Numbered from the stretch's first letter, positions 1 through 11,001 are shown. The stretch: DNA of 64,000 bases from Eustoma russellianum (GCA_036186865.1 AP025069.1:19332286-19396285), one strand, 5' to 3'. Translations and numbers: made by a program. The notes: a model not told the origin generated them from the letters alone.

Positions 1-238
1 ATGTGGGCCTTCATGGTCTTGTAAAGGCTCAGCCCATTTCATCTTAAAATCAATTAAATTTAGTTCAATTGATGCTTGAATCTCATTGGCTTGTGCATGA
101 ATGAGTGAAACTCCATAATGATAAAACGTTTTGGGTTTCCTTTCCATCATCAAATCCAAGCATCTCCTCAGACAAATTGGTTAGACTTGATTCAACTATA
201 TTTGGATCATCATGATTGCTCCTTGATAGCTCATCGTG
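1..238 (-). repeat. Old LTR-like segment, cut by window edge
   Basis: This stretch is similar, at roughly 70-75% by eye, to 7152-7385. Shared blocks include 'atgatgcttgaatc', 'catcatcaaatc' and 'atctcctcagaca'. On the minus strand it is preceded by a purine run 'taaggagggagg' (complement of 239-250) and by 'gcagattcgaaggcgaatcc', which resembles the end of a gypsy polyprotein plus polypurine tract. I infer a 3' LTR in minus orientation, whose partner may be the segment ending at 7385. The left end lies outside the window. It could also be an unrelated copy of the same family. Confidence 0.4.
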
Positions 239-383
239 CCTCCCTCCTTAGAAGGATTCGCCTTCGAATCTGCAAAAAAACCGAAGGAGTTGCAAGATTG
301 AATCAAAAGATGAGTCCTTATCACTTAATTCAATCAAAAATTGCAACTTTCAACAATCAAGACTCAAGAATGCAAAACCTTAT

Positions 384-680
384 TGTTGAAATCTAGAAGA
401 GAAATTGCTATGAATGAAGTAGAAGGAAAAAATGAACTATGAACAAGGAACGGAAGAAGAAGACGAGGATGAATTGAGAGAATCAATATAGACACAGCAT
501 TTGAAGAAGAATCAATTTTATTGTTGAATTCTTGCTTAAGAATAAAATGATACATCAAGGCAATTATATATACAAAGGAAGAAGGACTTCCAACGGTCAT
601 ATTACCCAACGGCTATTTTCTTTGTACAACCTGTATATTCTCTGTACAACCTATGTATACTGTATACTGTATTTTCTATA
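384..680 (-). repeat. 3' LTR of the non-coding copia-type element
   Basis: This 297-bp copy is matched by 5657-5952. On the minus strand it contains a TATA-like stretch (complement of 'attatatatac', about 566-576) and, upstream of that, two CCGTTG motifs resembling MYB binding cores. The terminal base pair has decayed (ta instead of ca at 680). Confidence 0.85.
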
Positions 681-3439
681 CTCCCCCTCAAACTTAGTGC
701 ATAGATAGATGCAACTAAGTTTGGAACATGTATACTGAGAAGCACCCTTAATATTTCTTCCATAACTGCACTATCCTCACTGTTTCACTTGTTCTGTCTT
801 CATGTATGTTTTCTTGTTCAGATGAATAGCAACCCTTATATTTTTCCGTGAATGAACAGCATCATGGAGGCATCCTCACCCTTATCTGCTTTGGTTCCTT
901 GAAGTACCTGCACAAGTATTAGTATAAAAACTCCATAGCCTCAGTTCTAGGCAAGTGAGTGAACCGTGATTCTGCAAAACAAAGTTATAGAAAACTTCAG
1001 GCTGTGAAGAATCTGCAAGGAAAAGTTAGTGTGTAACTCCTGCATACTGAAACCTGCAATCGAGAAGCCTTTCAATAGCGGAAAACAATCCTGGAACCCT
1101 TGTTAGTCATGAAAAACATAGTAAAAAACACCTTTGTAAACCAATTTATATTGTTATGTAACAGTAACATCAATTATTCTCACTATAAGCCAATGAGTAA
1201 AACTTATTTGAACCTGTCAATAAAGAAGCTACAATTATTTATACCTAGCTATACCAACTAAAGTGAATTGACCACTATTGACAACAGTGAATTTACTTCA
1301 CATCATAGTCAGAAAGATTTTAAACGAAATCTTAAGTATCCTCTAGATGGAAACATGCTCATGAAACTCATTAAAAACAATACTGCGCTTTTGTTGTAAA
1401 GTTTAAACATATAGGTACATACAAAAGATAACAAGTGAAGATTCATTTTAGACTTAAAACAGGTCTTATCAGAATATCATCTAGCTTATAGGCTATAAGA
1501 GAAATAAACTAGTTCAGAAACTCAATACAAAAATTGGATGTAAAATATGCATATCAGGGAAAGTTACATATGAGTTTGATATCAGTAAAAGATCCATAAC
1601 GATTAGTAATTAGAGATATAAGCGCAGAAGAGGATAATGCAAATAGGAGCAAGTATGTCATCACAAGATAAATTTTGTAAGGAAGAGTTTTAGAATTGCT
1701 AGCGAGTTACATATCAATCATGGAACAATAGACATTAAGATGAACATAACATTTAACATGTCAATGACTATATACTAAGAATAGTTGATCTATACTTATG
1801 ACATAAGTTGTTAAATAGGACAATATTAATCATTTTGAAACATGTTTCATTAAACAGATAATTTTAACGTAAAAAAATATAGGTTTAGAAAAACTAAACA
1901 GATTATAATTCATTGATAAGTTATACAAATCACAGTGCAAATCATAAAGATTCATTGAATCACTGACTAAACTGACAAGATATCCTTAATATTTAGATCA
2001 TAATATCTTACAAGTGATACAAGGGTCATGCATGGCACCAGGAATAATTAAGAAGATTTCAGATGTGTAGCTAAGGCTCTCCTAGCCTGATTTAAGATAG
2101 CTCAGAGAAGTCCATGGCTCAGAGGAATAATTCAAGATTATTCGTGTTCATAGCTCAGAGGAACTCTTATCCATCAAATAATAGTAGCAACAATGGCCAC
2201 CATTTTAAATTGAGTGCCAAGACAATTCCCTTATGTCAACACGCAAGACACTTCTGATTTACATTTCACTTGATATGCTATACAATTCAAATATTCATTC
2301 TCCAGTCATGTCAACAATAATCAACACTTAGGTTCAACTAATCAACTTGCAAGATTGTGCACTTTATTAAAGAACTCAATTTAAAACTGATCCTAGTATA
2401 ACCCAGTTTGCAATCCTATGAACAAGTTTTTTTATCACATACTCATACGCAAATGACCCACCAATGCACTGAGAGTCATCTTAAGAATAACAGGAAGAAT
2501 CAGAAATCAAGAAACAAAGAAAATATAGAGATATATTCTTTTATACCTCAGACGAAGAATTAACCGAATATTTAGAGCATTGAATATGAAGATTTAGTTG
2601 AAGAAGAGAATACAATATTATTCCTTCAGAAGACTTTTGTTCAACAAACTTCTATATCAACTTTCAAAGACTAACCACTAGAATAGCTATTTAATTCTCT
2701 TTCAGAAACAGTAGGTTGTAGACCCATAATATACCTAAGAATTTGAACTTGAAACATAAGATGACTTATTCATCGATATAGTGCAACAATCAAATCCTTA
2801 GACTTAACTAAAAGAAAATGCCTACTCATTTATCTTGAGATCAGCATAAGGTATAGCCAATTTATTTTATAAAATCCAAGAGCCATATCACTGATTATTT
2901 TAACATTTAAGTTACAAAATGTCCAACCAGAAAGCATGTCCTTGAACAGCAAATTGCACAAATACGCATTCAGAGAACAAACAATATTTTTGGTGTGAAA
3001 GAAAAAACTTTATTCCATATGACTTACAACCCATTGATACATCTGTTTGTCTTCAAGAAGTGCGTGCTCCAGCTCGGACTGCAGCAACATCAAATCGTGA
3101 GAAGGCTAGGAGTTTCCAGAGATCACTTGCAACCCTGGTTCAAGCACCTCAGTTGGCTGAAAACAGAGAAATAGACACACAAGGTGGAAAAACATCACAT
3201 GTTATGCCCAGAAATCTCTTGCACTTGAGAAACACTTGCCCATAACATAATGTTAATCATAACACATACTCCTCCACAAGAGATAACTGGGCACAACATT
3301 CTTTATACGTGAAACATAGACTCTATCTCAAAGCACAAAGACTGATGTATAAACAGATATGTGACGTGAACATTCTTTGTGAAAATGGTGCTATACAATC
3401 TCAAAGCATAATGTTATGTTCCTGAAACATATGAAGATC

Positions 3440-4330
3440 CCATGATCTTCTTGAAGACATTGGGAGCAGTTGATAGCCCATTGAAAGAGAGATTTCGAAC
3501 TTGATAGTCTGTTGAAAGAAAGTTTTTGAACAAAAACATTTTTTTTCAGATCCAAATAAAGATTTCAGCTACAAAGATTTCTCTTTGTAGCCAAGGCTCT
3601 TTATAGCCCATTCTATGAGAAGATTTCGGTTTATGACCAAGACAACTCTTCATATCCTCTTGGAAGTTTATAGACATAATGGTCTATGAGAAATAGTGAA
3701 TAGTTCTGGAAGCTGTTTGGCTCCATGAATTAATTGAAGACTCTATGGTCTCTTGGAGGCTATATTACCTCTTTGATTTTTCAGCTCTATGGCCAAGGTT
3801 CTGTGACCTCTTAAAATTTCTTTGATTTTTCCGGCTCTTGGCCAAGGCACTGTGGCCTATTAAAAGAAGAATAGGCTCTATTACCTTGAAGAATTTATGG
3901 CTCTATGGCCTTTTGAAGCATTTGAGGCTCTATAGCCTTGAAGAATTTATGGCTCTATGGCCTTTTAACAGAATTTTGATGCTTTGAGACATAATGGTCT
4001 TGAAGAAATGGCTCTATGGCCTTTGAAGATTGCTCAATGGCCTTGAAATTTATAGCATCTTGAATATATCGAAAAGATTTCAGCCCATGGCCGAGGCTCT
4101 TCATAGCCAATAGAGAAGATTTCTAGGAAAGATTTCGGCTTTAATAGTCAAGGCTCTTCATAGCCAATTGGAAGATTTCGGCTTTAATGTCCTAGGCTCT
4201 TCATAGCCAATTTGAGAAGATTTCGACTTTATGGGCCAAGGCTCTTCATAGCACATTGAATAGAGAGGATTTCGGTCAGAGACCAAAGGTCTTCATAGCC
4301 CATTGAATAGAACATTTTAACAACCTTGAT
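3440..4330. repeat. Degenerate tandem repeats inside the non-coding element
   Basis: About 20 imperfect copies of a 35-60 bp phrase occur here. They are built on 'gaagatttcggctt' and 'aaggctcttcatagcc' (or 'ggctctatggcctt'). Spacing is irregular and copies are diverged. No reading frame runs through them. Similar single phrases occur near 2070-2160. The array makes up most of the recognisable structure of the interior. Confidence 0.7.
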
Positions 4331-5644
4331 AGCCATGAAAATGATAAGAAACTTGTCAGTTGAAGAGAAATCTAATAGAGGGATTAAGAATCTTAGCAGC
4401 ATGATCCAAAGATCAGCGACTCAACATAAGTGCAGCTTCAACCAACAGCTCTCCTAGCCGTCTACTGCAAACTTGTTAGAATATATTTCATGAGCATGCA
4501 TAAAGAAGCGTTTTAAAGAATCAGGATAAAGATTGTCCTGCATGCAAGACCAAAAGAAGGGAAAAACAACAAAAAATAACTCCTCGTTTTCATACCAACA
4601 CAGAAACTATTTAAGTTTCCTGTTAAAACAATAAATAATGAGGTAAAATGTTCCCTTAATTTTTGAAGTTGAGAACTGATAGTGAACAACTCGAAATCCC
4701 GGAAACATCTAAAATGAAGAAATACAATCAGTAATTTGAACACAAGCTTTAGGAAGAACAATTGAAAATTTTGATCTTTCACAGAAATAACAACTCTTGG
4801 CCTCTTGGATCCTTAAATAAAGAGACACTTTATTATCCCTTGAAGCACTAGGATGAAAAATTTGAGACGATGGAAACATGAAGAAAAATATTGAAGAGAA
4901 AAATAGAAGAATCCCAATTGAGGGACATAGCGATGGCCTCCCTTTGATTTTTGAGAATTTTGGAATAATGGTAAAGTATGTAGGAGAGAGAGTAAGTAAC
5001 CTGAGTAGGGAAAAAACGAAAAAAAAAATATTTAAGAGAAGCTTCTCGAGGAAGCATTATTCTGAAGCTTCTCGAGGAAGCCTTACTCCTTCCCGATGTT
5101 ACTTTATCAAATAGAAAGGGAAAAACAAATATATTAAGAATACAGCTGTATTGCATGTGGTCCATTTGACACCACGTGTAAAATTCCTTTTAAACGAAAA
5201 ATATTTGCAACCATATTTAACACCTATTCGGCTACACAAATACAAGAAGAAACTGGAAAAATTGTGAGTGTAAGATTCTTTATCTGATCAATTTGAGGAA
5301 AAGCTTGGAAGCAATACTTGCTTTCAAGGATGGGAGCAACCAATTTTTCTGAGAAGAAGCAAGTTCAAAAAAACAGCAGGAACGGAGAAAGACTGAAGGA
5401 GATGAAAGACCAACATCATTCAACCCTTTCGATAACTCAAGTGAATTGAGGTAAATACCGAATATTCTGCAGCAGAGGTTTCAAATTGTGGGAATCCAAT
5501 TGATTTAAAAATAATTGCGTTTGTCTCTTCTGATTGAAAATTTCTGAATGCGGAATGAATTAAGGGAAAGGACTTTGGACGGGAACACAAATTTTAAGAT
5601 GGAAGATAACCGTAATATTGGCTTCCGTTCCTTTTCAAGCCATA

Positions 5645-5656
5645 GCTCTGATATCA
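5645..5656 (-). other. Primer binding site of the non-coding element
   Basis: The minus strand reads TGATATCAGAGC directly after the LTR end. The plant copia consensus complementary to initiator tRNA-Met is TGGTATCAGAGC, so there is one mismatch. Confidence 0.8.
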
Positions 5657-5952
5657 TGTTGAAATCTAGAAGAGAAATTGCTATGAATGAAGTAGAAGGA
5701 AAAAATGAACTATGAACAAGGAACGGAAGAAGAAGACAAGGTTGAATTGAGAGAATCAATATAGACACAGTATTTGAATAAGAATCAATTTTATTGTTGA
5801 ATTCTTGCTTTAGAGTAAAATGATATATCATGGCAATTATATATACAAAGGAAGAAGGACTTCCAACGGTCATATTACCAACGGCTATTTTCTCTGTACA
5901 ACCTGTATATTCTCTGTACAACCTATGTATACTGTATACTGTATTTTCTACA
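5657..5952 (-). repeat. 5' LTR of the non-coding copia-type element
   Basis: It starts tgttgaaatc and ends tctaca on the plus strand, with intact TG/CA ends. It is followed by the target duplication cttat. It carries the same internal TATA-like and CCGTTG motifs as the other LTR. A long minus-strand frame crossing it (5505-6047) has no recognisable protein and is taken as chance. Confidence 0.85.
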
Positions 5953-5957
5953 CTTAT

Positions 5958-7390
5958 TTTCCGGCCAAGATGAAGATTTGATGGAAGACGTGTTATGATG
6001 CACGCTGAGAATTCACACAAGAAGATATGCAAAACACTAACAAACAAGACGAAAGCAAAATAAGAAATTTAGACCTACTGGACATAAATAACTGAATTTT
6101 TTTTATAGACGACTAGTGTTTCAAGAACAAAGACTCAAACAATTTGTTTGAAGATAGTTAGGATATCACGTTGATGCATGCTTAGTAGAATCACGCGCTT
6201 CCAATATTCTTGATAATAAGAAATTGAAAAACACACAAAGAGCACGAAGGAAGACACTACTGAAAAATAAAAAAAGAAGCAAGAACCTTGTGAGACCCTT
6301 GATGAACATACTTTCACAGCAAACCTTATTAAACCTGATGATTATATACGTTGAGCAACCTTCGATTGATCAACAATCTTCTAGTGATAGTCTTAGCGAC
6401 GTTACCCTGTATATATTTTAGGGATTTTTGTATTTTGATATTGGCAAAGTTTCATAGACTTGCTAGAGTTATTTGGACTTTGATTATAATGAAGCTTTGT
6501 CATTTTGTATTTTGAGCAAGTCTAGATCATTGGCTAGCTTGGTAACACCTACTCATGGTGTTAAACCTGTATAAATTGCCTCATAAGGCCTTATTCATGA
6601 TATTTTGACTTACAAAAAAAATCAACAATCTTCGAGTCAAGAACTTTGAAAGACCATTAGAAAGCTTCTTCAACAACGTATGGATGAATTCAAACCATAA
6701 TTTCTGCTCAAATAATTGATTGAGTTCAAAAGATTAAAACTTGAGTAAACAAACTTCAAATCGCACAAGGCTGGTGAGCAAAAGCTCTTTTTTCCTTTAA
6801 CTTTTATTCTTGAAAACTTAATAAAAACGTTTAGCAAGGTGGCAATTTATAGGCTCAAAACAAATCCTACGATAAAAGAGAAACTAGAATCCAATCTACT
6901 GACAAATCTCATAACTTAACCAATAAGTCACGCACTCTTCCTAGCTAATTAATTATGATAAAACACGCCTAATAATAAATAAAAAAACGGCATAGAATCG
7001 TCTCAAAAAGGGCCATAGGTCGTCGGTCTACTTTGGCTAAAAAAGCTCAATTACAACTTAAAACTCTAAATATCACGGAGACATGTTTTAGCTCGGCCCA
7101 CCTTTCTCATGCTCTTGTCAGGTTTCTTGGACTTCAATTATATTAACTCAATGTGAGTCTTCATGATCTTGCAAAGACTCAATCTATTTTACCTTTAATA
7201 TAGCTAAAATCTGCCTAAATGATGCTTGAATCACCTTGGTTCTTGCACGTGCGAGTGCAACTGCATCATAATAAATATTGGGCTCTTTTTTCATCATCAA
7301 ATCTGTGTATCTCCTCAGACACACTGGTTGGATTTGATTCATCTGTATTTGGATCACCGTGATTGCTCTTTAATGGCTCATCACCGGTTC
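5958..7390 (-). repeat. Decayed LTR-type sequence right of the non-coding element
   Basis: The last 235 bp (7152-7385) match 1-238 at the window start. In minus reading the stretch from 7385 downward looks like a U3 region ending in 'cctataaattgcc' (about 6845-6860), followed by transcript-like sequence. The copia-type element at 384-5952 therefore probably landed inside an older LTR element. No primer site or coding domain was found in 5958-6600, so the assignment is tentative. Confidence 0.35.
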
Positions 7391-7679
7391 TGTATTATTG
7401 GATCCCAAGTTATGCAAATTTTGTTGATTACCATAGAAAAAGCATATATGTTTATGTGCATTTCATTTTGTTTGTACATTTATTTCCAAGCAAAAGTACG
7501 ACTGAAAAAGTTTACGAAGCATCTCAACTTTAGTTGTTATGAGTTGATAGATACTCTGTATATTTGGACACAAACTGTAACAGCACTAAGTGTTCGGAAA
7601 TAAGAGGGTATTGCTAGTTTGGTTGGGGAAAACATGAGGAACCAGCACCGGGAACGCCCTCTATAGTTTGGTTGGACAA

Positions 7680-8660
7680 AACATGAGGAAGGCTAATGAT
7701 AGTTGTGAATACTTGGATATTTGTTCTATTTCACACAGATGATTTCTTGGAAGGATATTTATGAAAATTACTGTGAAATTTATTTCTTTCATGAAGAAAG
7801 TAACTATGGAAAATCAGTTAACTCTCCTGCCCTTCATTATCTGGGATGTTCTAGGTCTTGTGTTTTTCTTGCTTTGGGTAATAAGGTTCTCTTCCAAATA
7901 TTCATACTTGCACCAATGGCATGCAAAGAGACAATAGTTGCCGTGATGTTGACATTATTGCTAGATTTTGCTGGAAGGGGGTTATATTTAGACAAATAAT
8001 TACTTAATTAAATGTGTTACATCTTTACTGTTAATAATGGCTGTATATAAAGTTTTTTACTCTGAAATCAGTTTGTGGCAAGGAGTGAAACCTGTACTTC
8101 AGTGCAAACTATCTGGGCAAAGAGAGTATGATGGCTTTTATATCTTTAGGAAAAGCAAGACATGACATCTTCTATCTTCATTTTGCAAGAGACTGAAAAA
8201 GGCAAAAAAGAAAATTAAGCATCTTCTAGGGAACATCTTTCTGTAGCAGTCACTATAATTGCACTCCTTACATCAATGTGTACCAATCAGGTTTATGGAA
8301 AGCCAAATGTTACTCGTAAGTTATTCATTTGGTTCTAATCATAATTGAGGAAACAAGTGTAAGACCCTTCAAGTGAGATTGAACATTTGGAAACCTTGCA
8401 CTCTCCATACAGATGGATTGGTCGTGACAACATTCTGAAATGCCATTACATGAATTATTTATCATCTAATGCTCAAGTTTTCTTCACTTATATTGCTATA
8501 GTATTCTGTTCATGAAAATACAATTTGATGTCATGGGATTAGTCAATGAACATTTTGCCTGAAATTTTTGAAATCACAAGTCCTGTCAATTTCTTTATAT
8601 TTAGCCAAGCTGCTGTATGTGATTCTTACCATTCCCTTGTCTCGGTGGAACTGGTTATTG
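7680..8660. repeat. Segment duplicated, diverged, at 36070-36980
   Basis: Several blocks match 36070-36980 in the same order and orientation: 'aacatgaggaagg', 'tatggaaaatc', 'ttgctggaagggg', 'aaagccaaatg' and a 'ctatgctat'-type block. Both copies are followed by a TS-like SINE end. The second copy is also interrupted by an Au-like SINE. No protein was recognised, and the longest frame (7721-7999) is not conserved in the other copy. This may be intronic or spacer DNA of a duplicated host locus. Confidence 0.55.
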
Positions 8661-8669
8661 TTGCTTATA

Positions 8670-8852
8670 ACTAGATAGTTTGCTTCCAGTGAGACCTCTG
8701 GCTCTATATGTACCTGCATAGATAACACAATAATAGAAGTATGTACTAGTGAAGGGATGGAGGTATTGTTTGCCTGCCTCTCACCCTCTCTAGACCCTAA
8801 CTATACCTTTTCATGTAGTTGGGATATATTGGGTATGATTGTTGTTGTATGT
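8670..8852 (+). mobile_element. TS-like SINE 3' part
   Basis: The block 'ggaggtattgtttgcctgcc', a pyrimidine-rich stretch with 'ctctagacccta', then 'gggatatattgggtatga' and a short (ttg)n end match the 3' module of plant TS-type SINEs. Related copies lie at 35945-36067 and 36990-37083. The tRNA-derived 5' half is not clear. Confidence 0.6.
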
Positions 8853-8889
8853 ATCGTCTAACCATTTACATGCGTGCATCAATGTGCAG

Positions 8890-8961
8890 ACCTCCAGGCC
8901 AGAATATAATCAAATGCTTGTCAAGAAGCGGGATGGACCGGATTGGTGGCCTTACAGGTAG
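8890..8961 (+). CDS. Probable last exon of an unidentified host gene
   Basis: A pyrimidine-containing stretch ending in 'caatgtgcag' (8880-8889) looks like a splice acceptor. It is followed by 24 codons ending in a stop at 8959-8961. The encoded tail, RPEYNQMLVKKRDGPDWWPY followed by R, is rich in charged and aromatic residues and does not look like random sequence. An AATAAA signal at 9148-9153 would fit a 3' untranslated region of about 200-300 bp. I do not recognise the family. Upstream exons were not found; the preceding 1.2 kb is repeat-derived. It may be a live terminal exon or a relic. The frame was chosen because the other two give low-complexity or interrupted peptides. Confidence 0.4.
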   Translation, partial: TSRPEYNQMLVKKRDGPDWWPYR

Positions 8962-9281
8962 TTGAATGTTGTGGTGCTTTCTGCATGGTTCAATATCAGG
9001 CCTGCAATTAGTGTATGCCTAGGTTAGGCAGTGCAGGCCATTTGGCAAATATGAAGTTTCCTATGATTTTGAAGGTATTGTGACCTTTCCTTTTGGACCG
9101 GCCGAAACTTGTGAGGGAGAAGATGTGTTTTCTGTACAACTCTTTGGAATAAAATAAATGTGGGAAGGTGTATTCTGTGTGCCCGCTGAGGTGTGGGTTA
9201 TTTACACGGCGGTTATTTAGTTTGAGAATGTTATTTGACAAATTTCGTAGGTTTACCTAGTTCTAACAAACGAGGACGGGT

Positions 9282-9445
9282 CTTGTAGCAACTAGTAAGG
9301 TTGTTGTTTTGTGATCCTAATGTCACGGGTTCGAACCACAGAAACGCATGAAGTTTAAGATAAAAATATGCATCAGATTGCGAAGCGATCCGGTCTCTTT
9401 CCAGACCCTGTGCAAACGTAATAGATTATTGCACCGGAAACGTCT
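9282..9445 (+). mobile_element. Au-like SINE
   Basis: It begins 'gcaactagtaaggttgttgt' and has a polymerase III B box, 'gggttcgaacc', at about 9327-9337. The body contains 'cagattgcgaagcgatccgg' and 'ccagaccctgtgcaaacg', followed by 'gcaccgg'. This order matches plant Au SINEs. A second copy is at 36592-36770. Only about 75% similar between copies by eye, so old. Confidence 0.7.
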
Positions 9446-9536
9446 TTTTTACGTCGAACACTTAAGAGAAGCAAATGAATTAATGCTTGGTTAATTGTAA
9501 CGTGCTGATCGAGTATTACAGATTTGGTTTTTGTCC

Positions 9537-9755
9537 AATACAAATACAACAACAACATCACTCCATTGCTTTAGAGGCTTCCGTCTATGGCGGAGTATGG
9601 GCGTTCAGATGTACGCAACCATACCTATGTGTTAGAAACACACAGAGGTTGTTTTCGATGATCCGTAATGATGCGTCAAACTATGTCGATCACAATATAA
9701 GAAACGCAGCCAAGTTAGTTAGGCATTTTATCCAATACAAATGTATAAATCCATA
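9537..9755 (-). mobile_element. SINE-like repeat, third family
   Basis: On the minus strand it contains 'aacaacctctgtgtgtttct', 'aggtatggttgcgtacatct', 'ctctaaagcaatgga' and an end in (ttg)n. The same body occurs at 10400-10605 (plus) and 39240-39440 (minus). The upstream shared block 'gtgatcgacatag...cgcatcattacggatcatcg' extends the copy beyond the common tail. It is probably another tRNA-derived SINE family; A and B boxes are not clear. Confidence 0.55.
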
Positions 9756-10132
9756 AAAAGAGTGGTGGTCCAAGCTTGAAGCTTGAGCAACAATGTCAAT
9801 GCCTGTGTTTGGTCATGTTTCTTTTTTCTCTTTTCCGTTTTGCTAACAAAATATAATTTATCTACAAAATGTTATTATTTGTAAAAAAAAAAAAAGCAAT
9901 TAGATCATATTAAAAAAATGTGTTACGGATGATTATAGTACTATATTACATATATTACATATGTTATATTACTTGTATGGGTAATTTATTGTATGAAAAT
10001 TTTATGTCATGATTTAAATCAAATGAACCAACATTTATCCTTAAAAGAGCAGATAGCTGTGTTAAAGATGAGACAACCAATAGACGAGTTAATCATATTT
10101 CGCATCTATATCGTGTTTACTTTATACTGTCA

Positions 10133-10390
10133 TTGAGAAGTATATCTTGTCCAAGAATTCAGAAGATAATTAAGATACAAAAGGAATATCTGGTGAGAAG
10201 TATACAGAAGGAATTAGACAATGATCCGTACAGATTTACTTCTTTCAAAAACATATGTAAAGATTGCCGTGATGGCGTACTAGATGCAGGGACGTATCTG
10301 GAGTACATGAAGCCGTTTGATTTATCACATTTTGTTTCCATTTTCAATGGAGTTAAAGACATATTCTTCTTTGACTTTGGAATATGATGT
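10133..10390 (+). pseudogene. Fragment resembling plant ZNF598/HEL2-type RING E3 ligase
   Basis: The frame contains LVRSIQKELDNDPYRFTSFK, then an ICKDCRDGVLDAGTYLEYMK stretch, then PFDLSHFV. This follows the C-terminal helical region I remember from plant ZNF598/HEL2-like RING finger proteins (pattern: I..EL..D..R...FK.I...YR.G.IDA..YL.Y...FGLSHLV). These proteins ubiquitinate ribosomal proteins on collided ribosomes. Only about 50 residues are present. The sequence diverges after LSHFV, and no RING, zinc fingers or neighbouring exons were found. It is probably an exon relic or a captured gene fragment. The family call is from memory and not searched. Confidence 0.45.
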
Positions 10391-10399
10391 AATAAAGCA

Positions 10400-10605
10400 A
10401 AATGACTCACTAAATTGGCTGCGTTTCTTCTATTGTGAAGTAGCAGTTGATCGACATACGCAATTTTTTATTATGGGTCATTGGGAAACAACCTCTCTGT
10501 GTTTCTAACATATGGATATGGTTGCTTAAATCCGACCCCCCATACTCCATCATAGGCAGAAGTCTCTAAGACAATAGAGTAATGTTGTTGTCATCGTCGT
10601 CTCTG
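10400..10605 (+). mobile_element. SINE-like repeat, third family
   Basis: It contains 'gggaaacaacctctctgtgt', 'ggatatggttgcttaaatcc', 'gacccccatactcc', 'agtctctaagacaatagagt' and 'aatgttgttgtc'. The upstream block 'gtagcagttgatcgacat' is shared with the reverse complement of 39240-39440. Orientation is plus, opposite to the other two copies. Confidence 0.6.
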
Positions 10606-10715
10606 AGATAGCTTAGACTTTCCCAGATGCTCAGAAGCGAAGGGCATTGCTTGAGGTATATAATGCTTCTTTAAGTAGATTAACAAATAGGAAAAACATT
10701 TGAGTTCTGGTTCAC

Positions 10716-10989
10716 TGTTGACAAATCCCGTAATTGTTGGCAAATCCCGTAATTAAAGGAGTTAACAATTCAGTGATTCAAGCAATCAAGGTGTATATAG
10801 AAAGAGCAATTACGGCGAATATGTAAATTGATATGATGAGATCTTTTACATTTACGTGGTTACCTTGTATTGAGTAGGAATACATGTATAAATCAGTGTA
10901 CACGGCTGTAATGTTATTCATTGAGAAATAGAAGCAGAAAAAATTTGTTCCAAACACTGTTCTTTGAATCTATGCTCTTATTTTACACA
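10716..10989 (+). repeat. 5' LTR of copia F
   Basis: It starts tgttgacaaatccc and ends ttttacaca, directly before the primer site. It contains a duplicated 'aaatcccgtaatt' near its start. Confidence 0.85.
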
Positions 10990-11001
10990 TGGTATCAGAG
11001 C
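10990..11001 (+). other. Primer binding site of copia F
   Basis: TGGTATCAGAGC is the standard plant initiator tRNA-Met primer site and sits directly after the LTR. Confidence 0.9.

Larger units (their letters stand above)
384..5952 (-). mobile_element. Non-coding (non-autonomous) copia-type LTR retrotransposon, complete
   Basis: A complete LTR element lies in minus orientation. LTRs are at 384-680 and 5657-5952, both TG...CA-type in plus reading apart from a final ta for ca at 680. The 5-bp duplication cttat flanks it at 379-383 and 5953-5957. Next to the right LTR is a primer site matching initiator tRNA-Met (minus TGATATCAGAGC, 5645-5656). Next to the left LTR is a polypurine tract (minus TTTGAGGGGGAG). 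By eye the LTRs differ at about 10 positions plus one indel in 297 bp (about 96% identity). The 5-kb interior has no gag, protease, integrase or RT motif and only short spurious frames, so the element must have depended on proteins from an autonomous relative. Interiors this long without coding are LARD-like, although LARD LTRs are usually longer. Confidence 0.85.

Noticed and set aside
3060..3245. 61-codon frame within the non-coding element
   Set aside because: No retroelement motif and no similarity to known gag; length expected by chance.
5505..6047. 180-codon minus-strand frame
   Set aside because: It crosses an LTR and its flank, and a shorter version recurs in the partner LTR. Hydrophobic low-complexity content and no family resemblance.
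7721..7999. 92-codon frame as a host gene
   Set aside because: The homologous segment at 36070-36980 does not keep the frame, and no motif was recognised.
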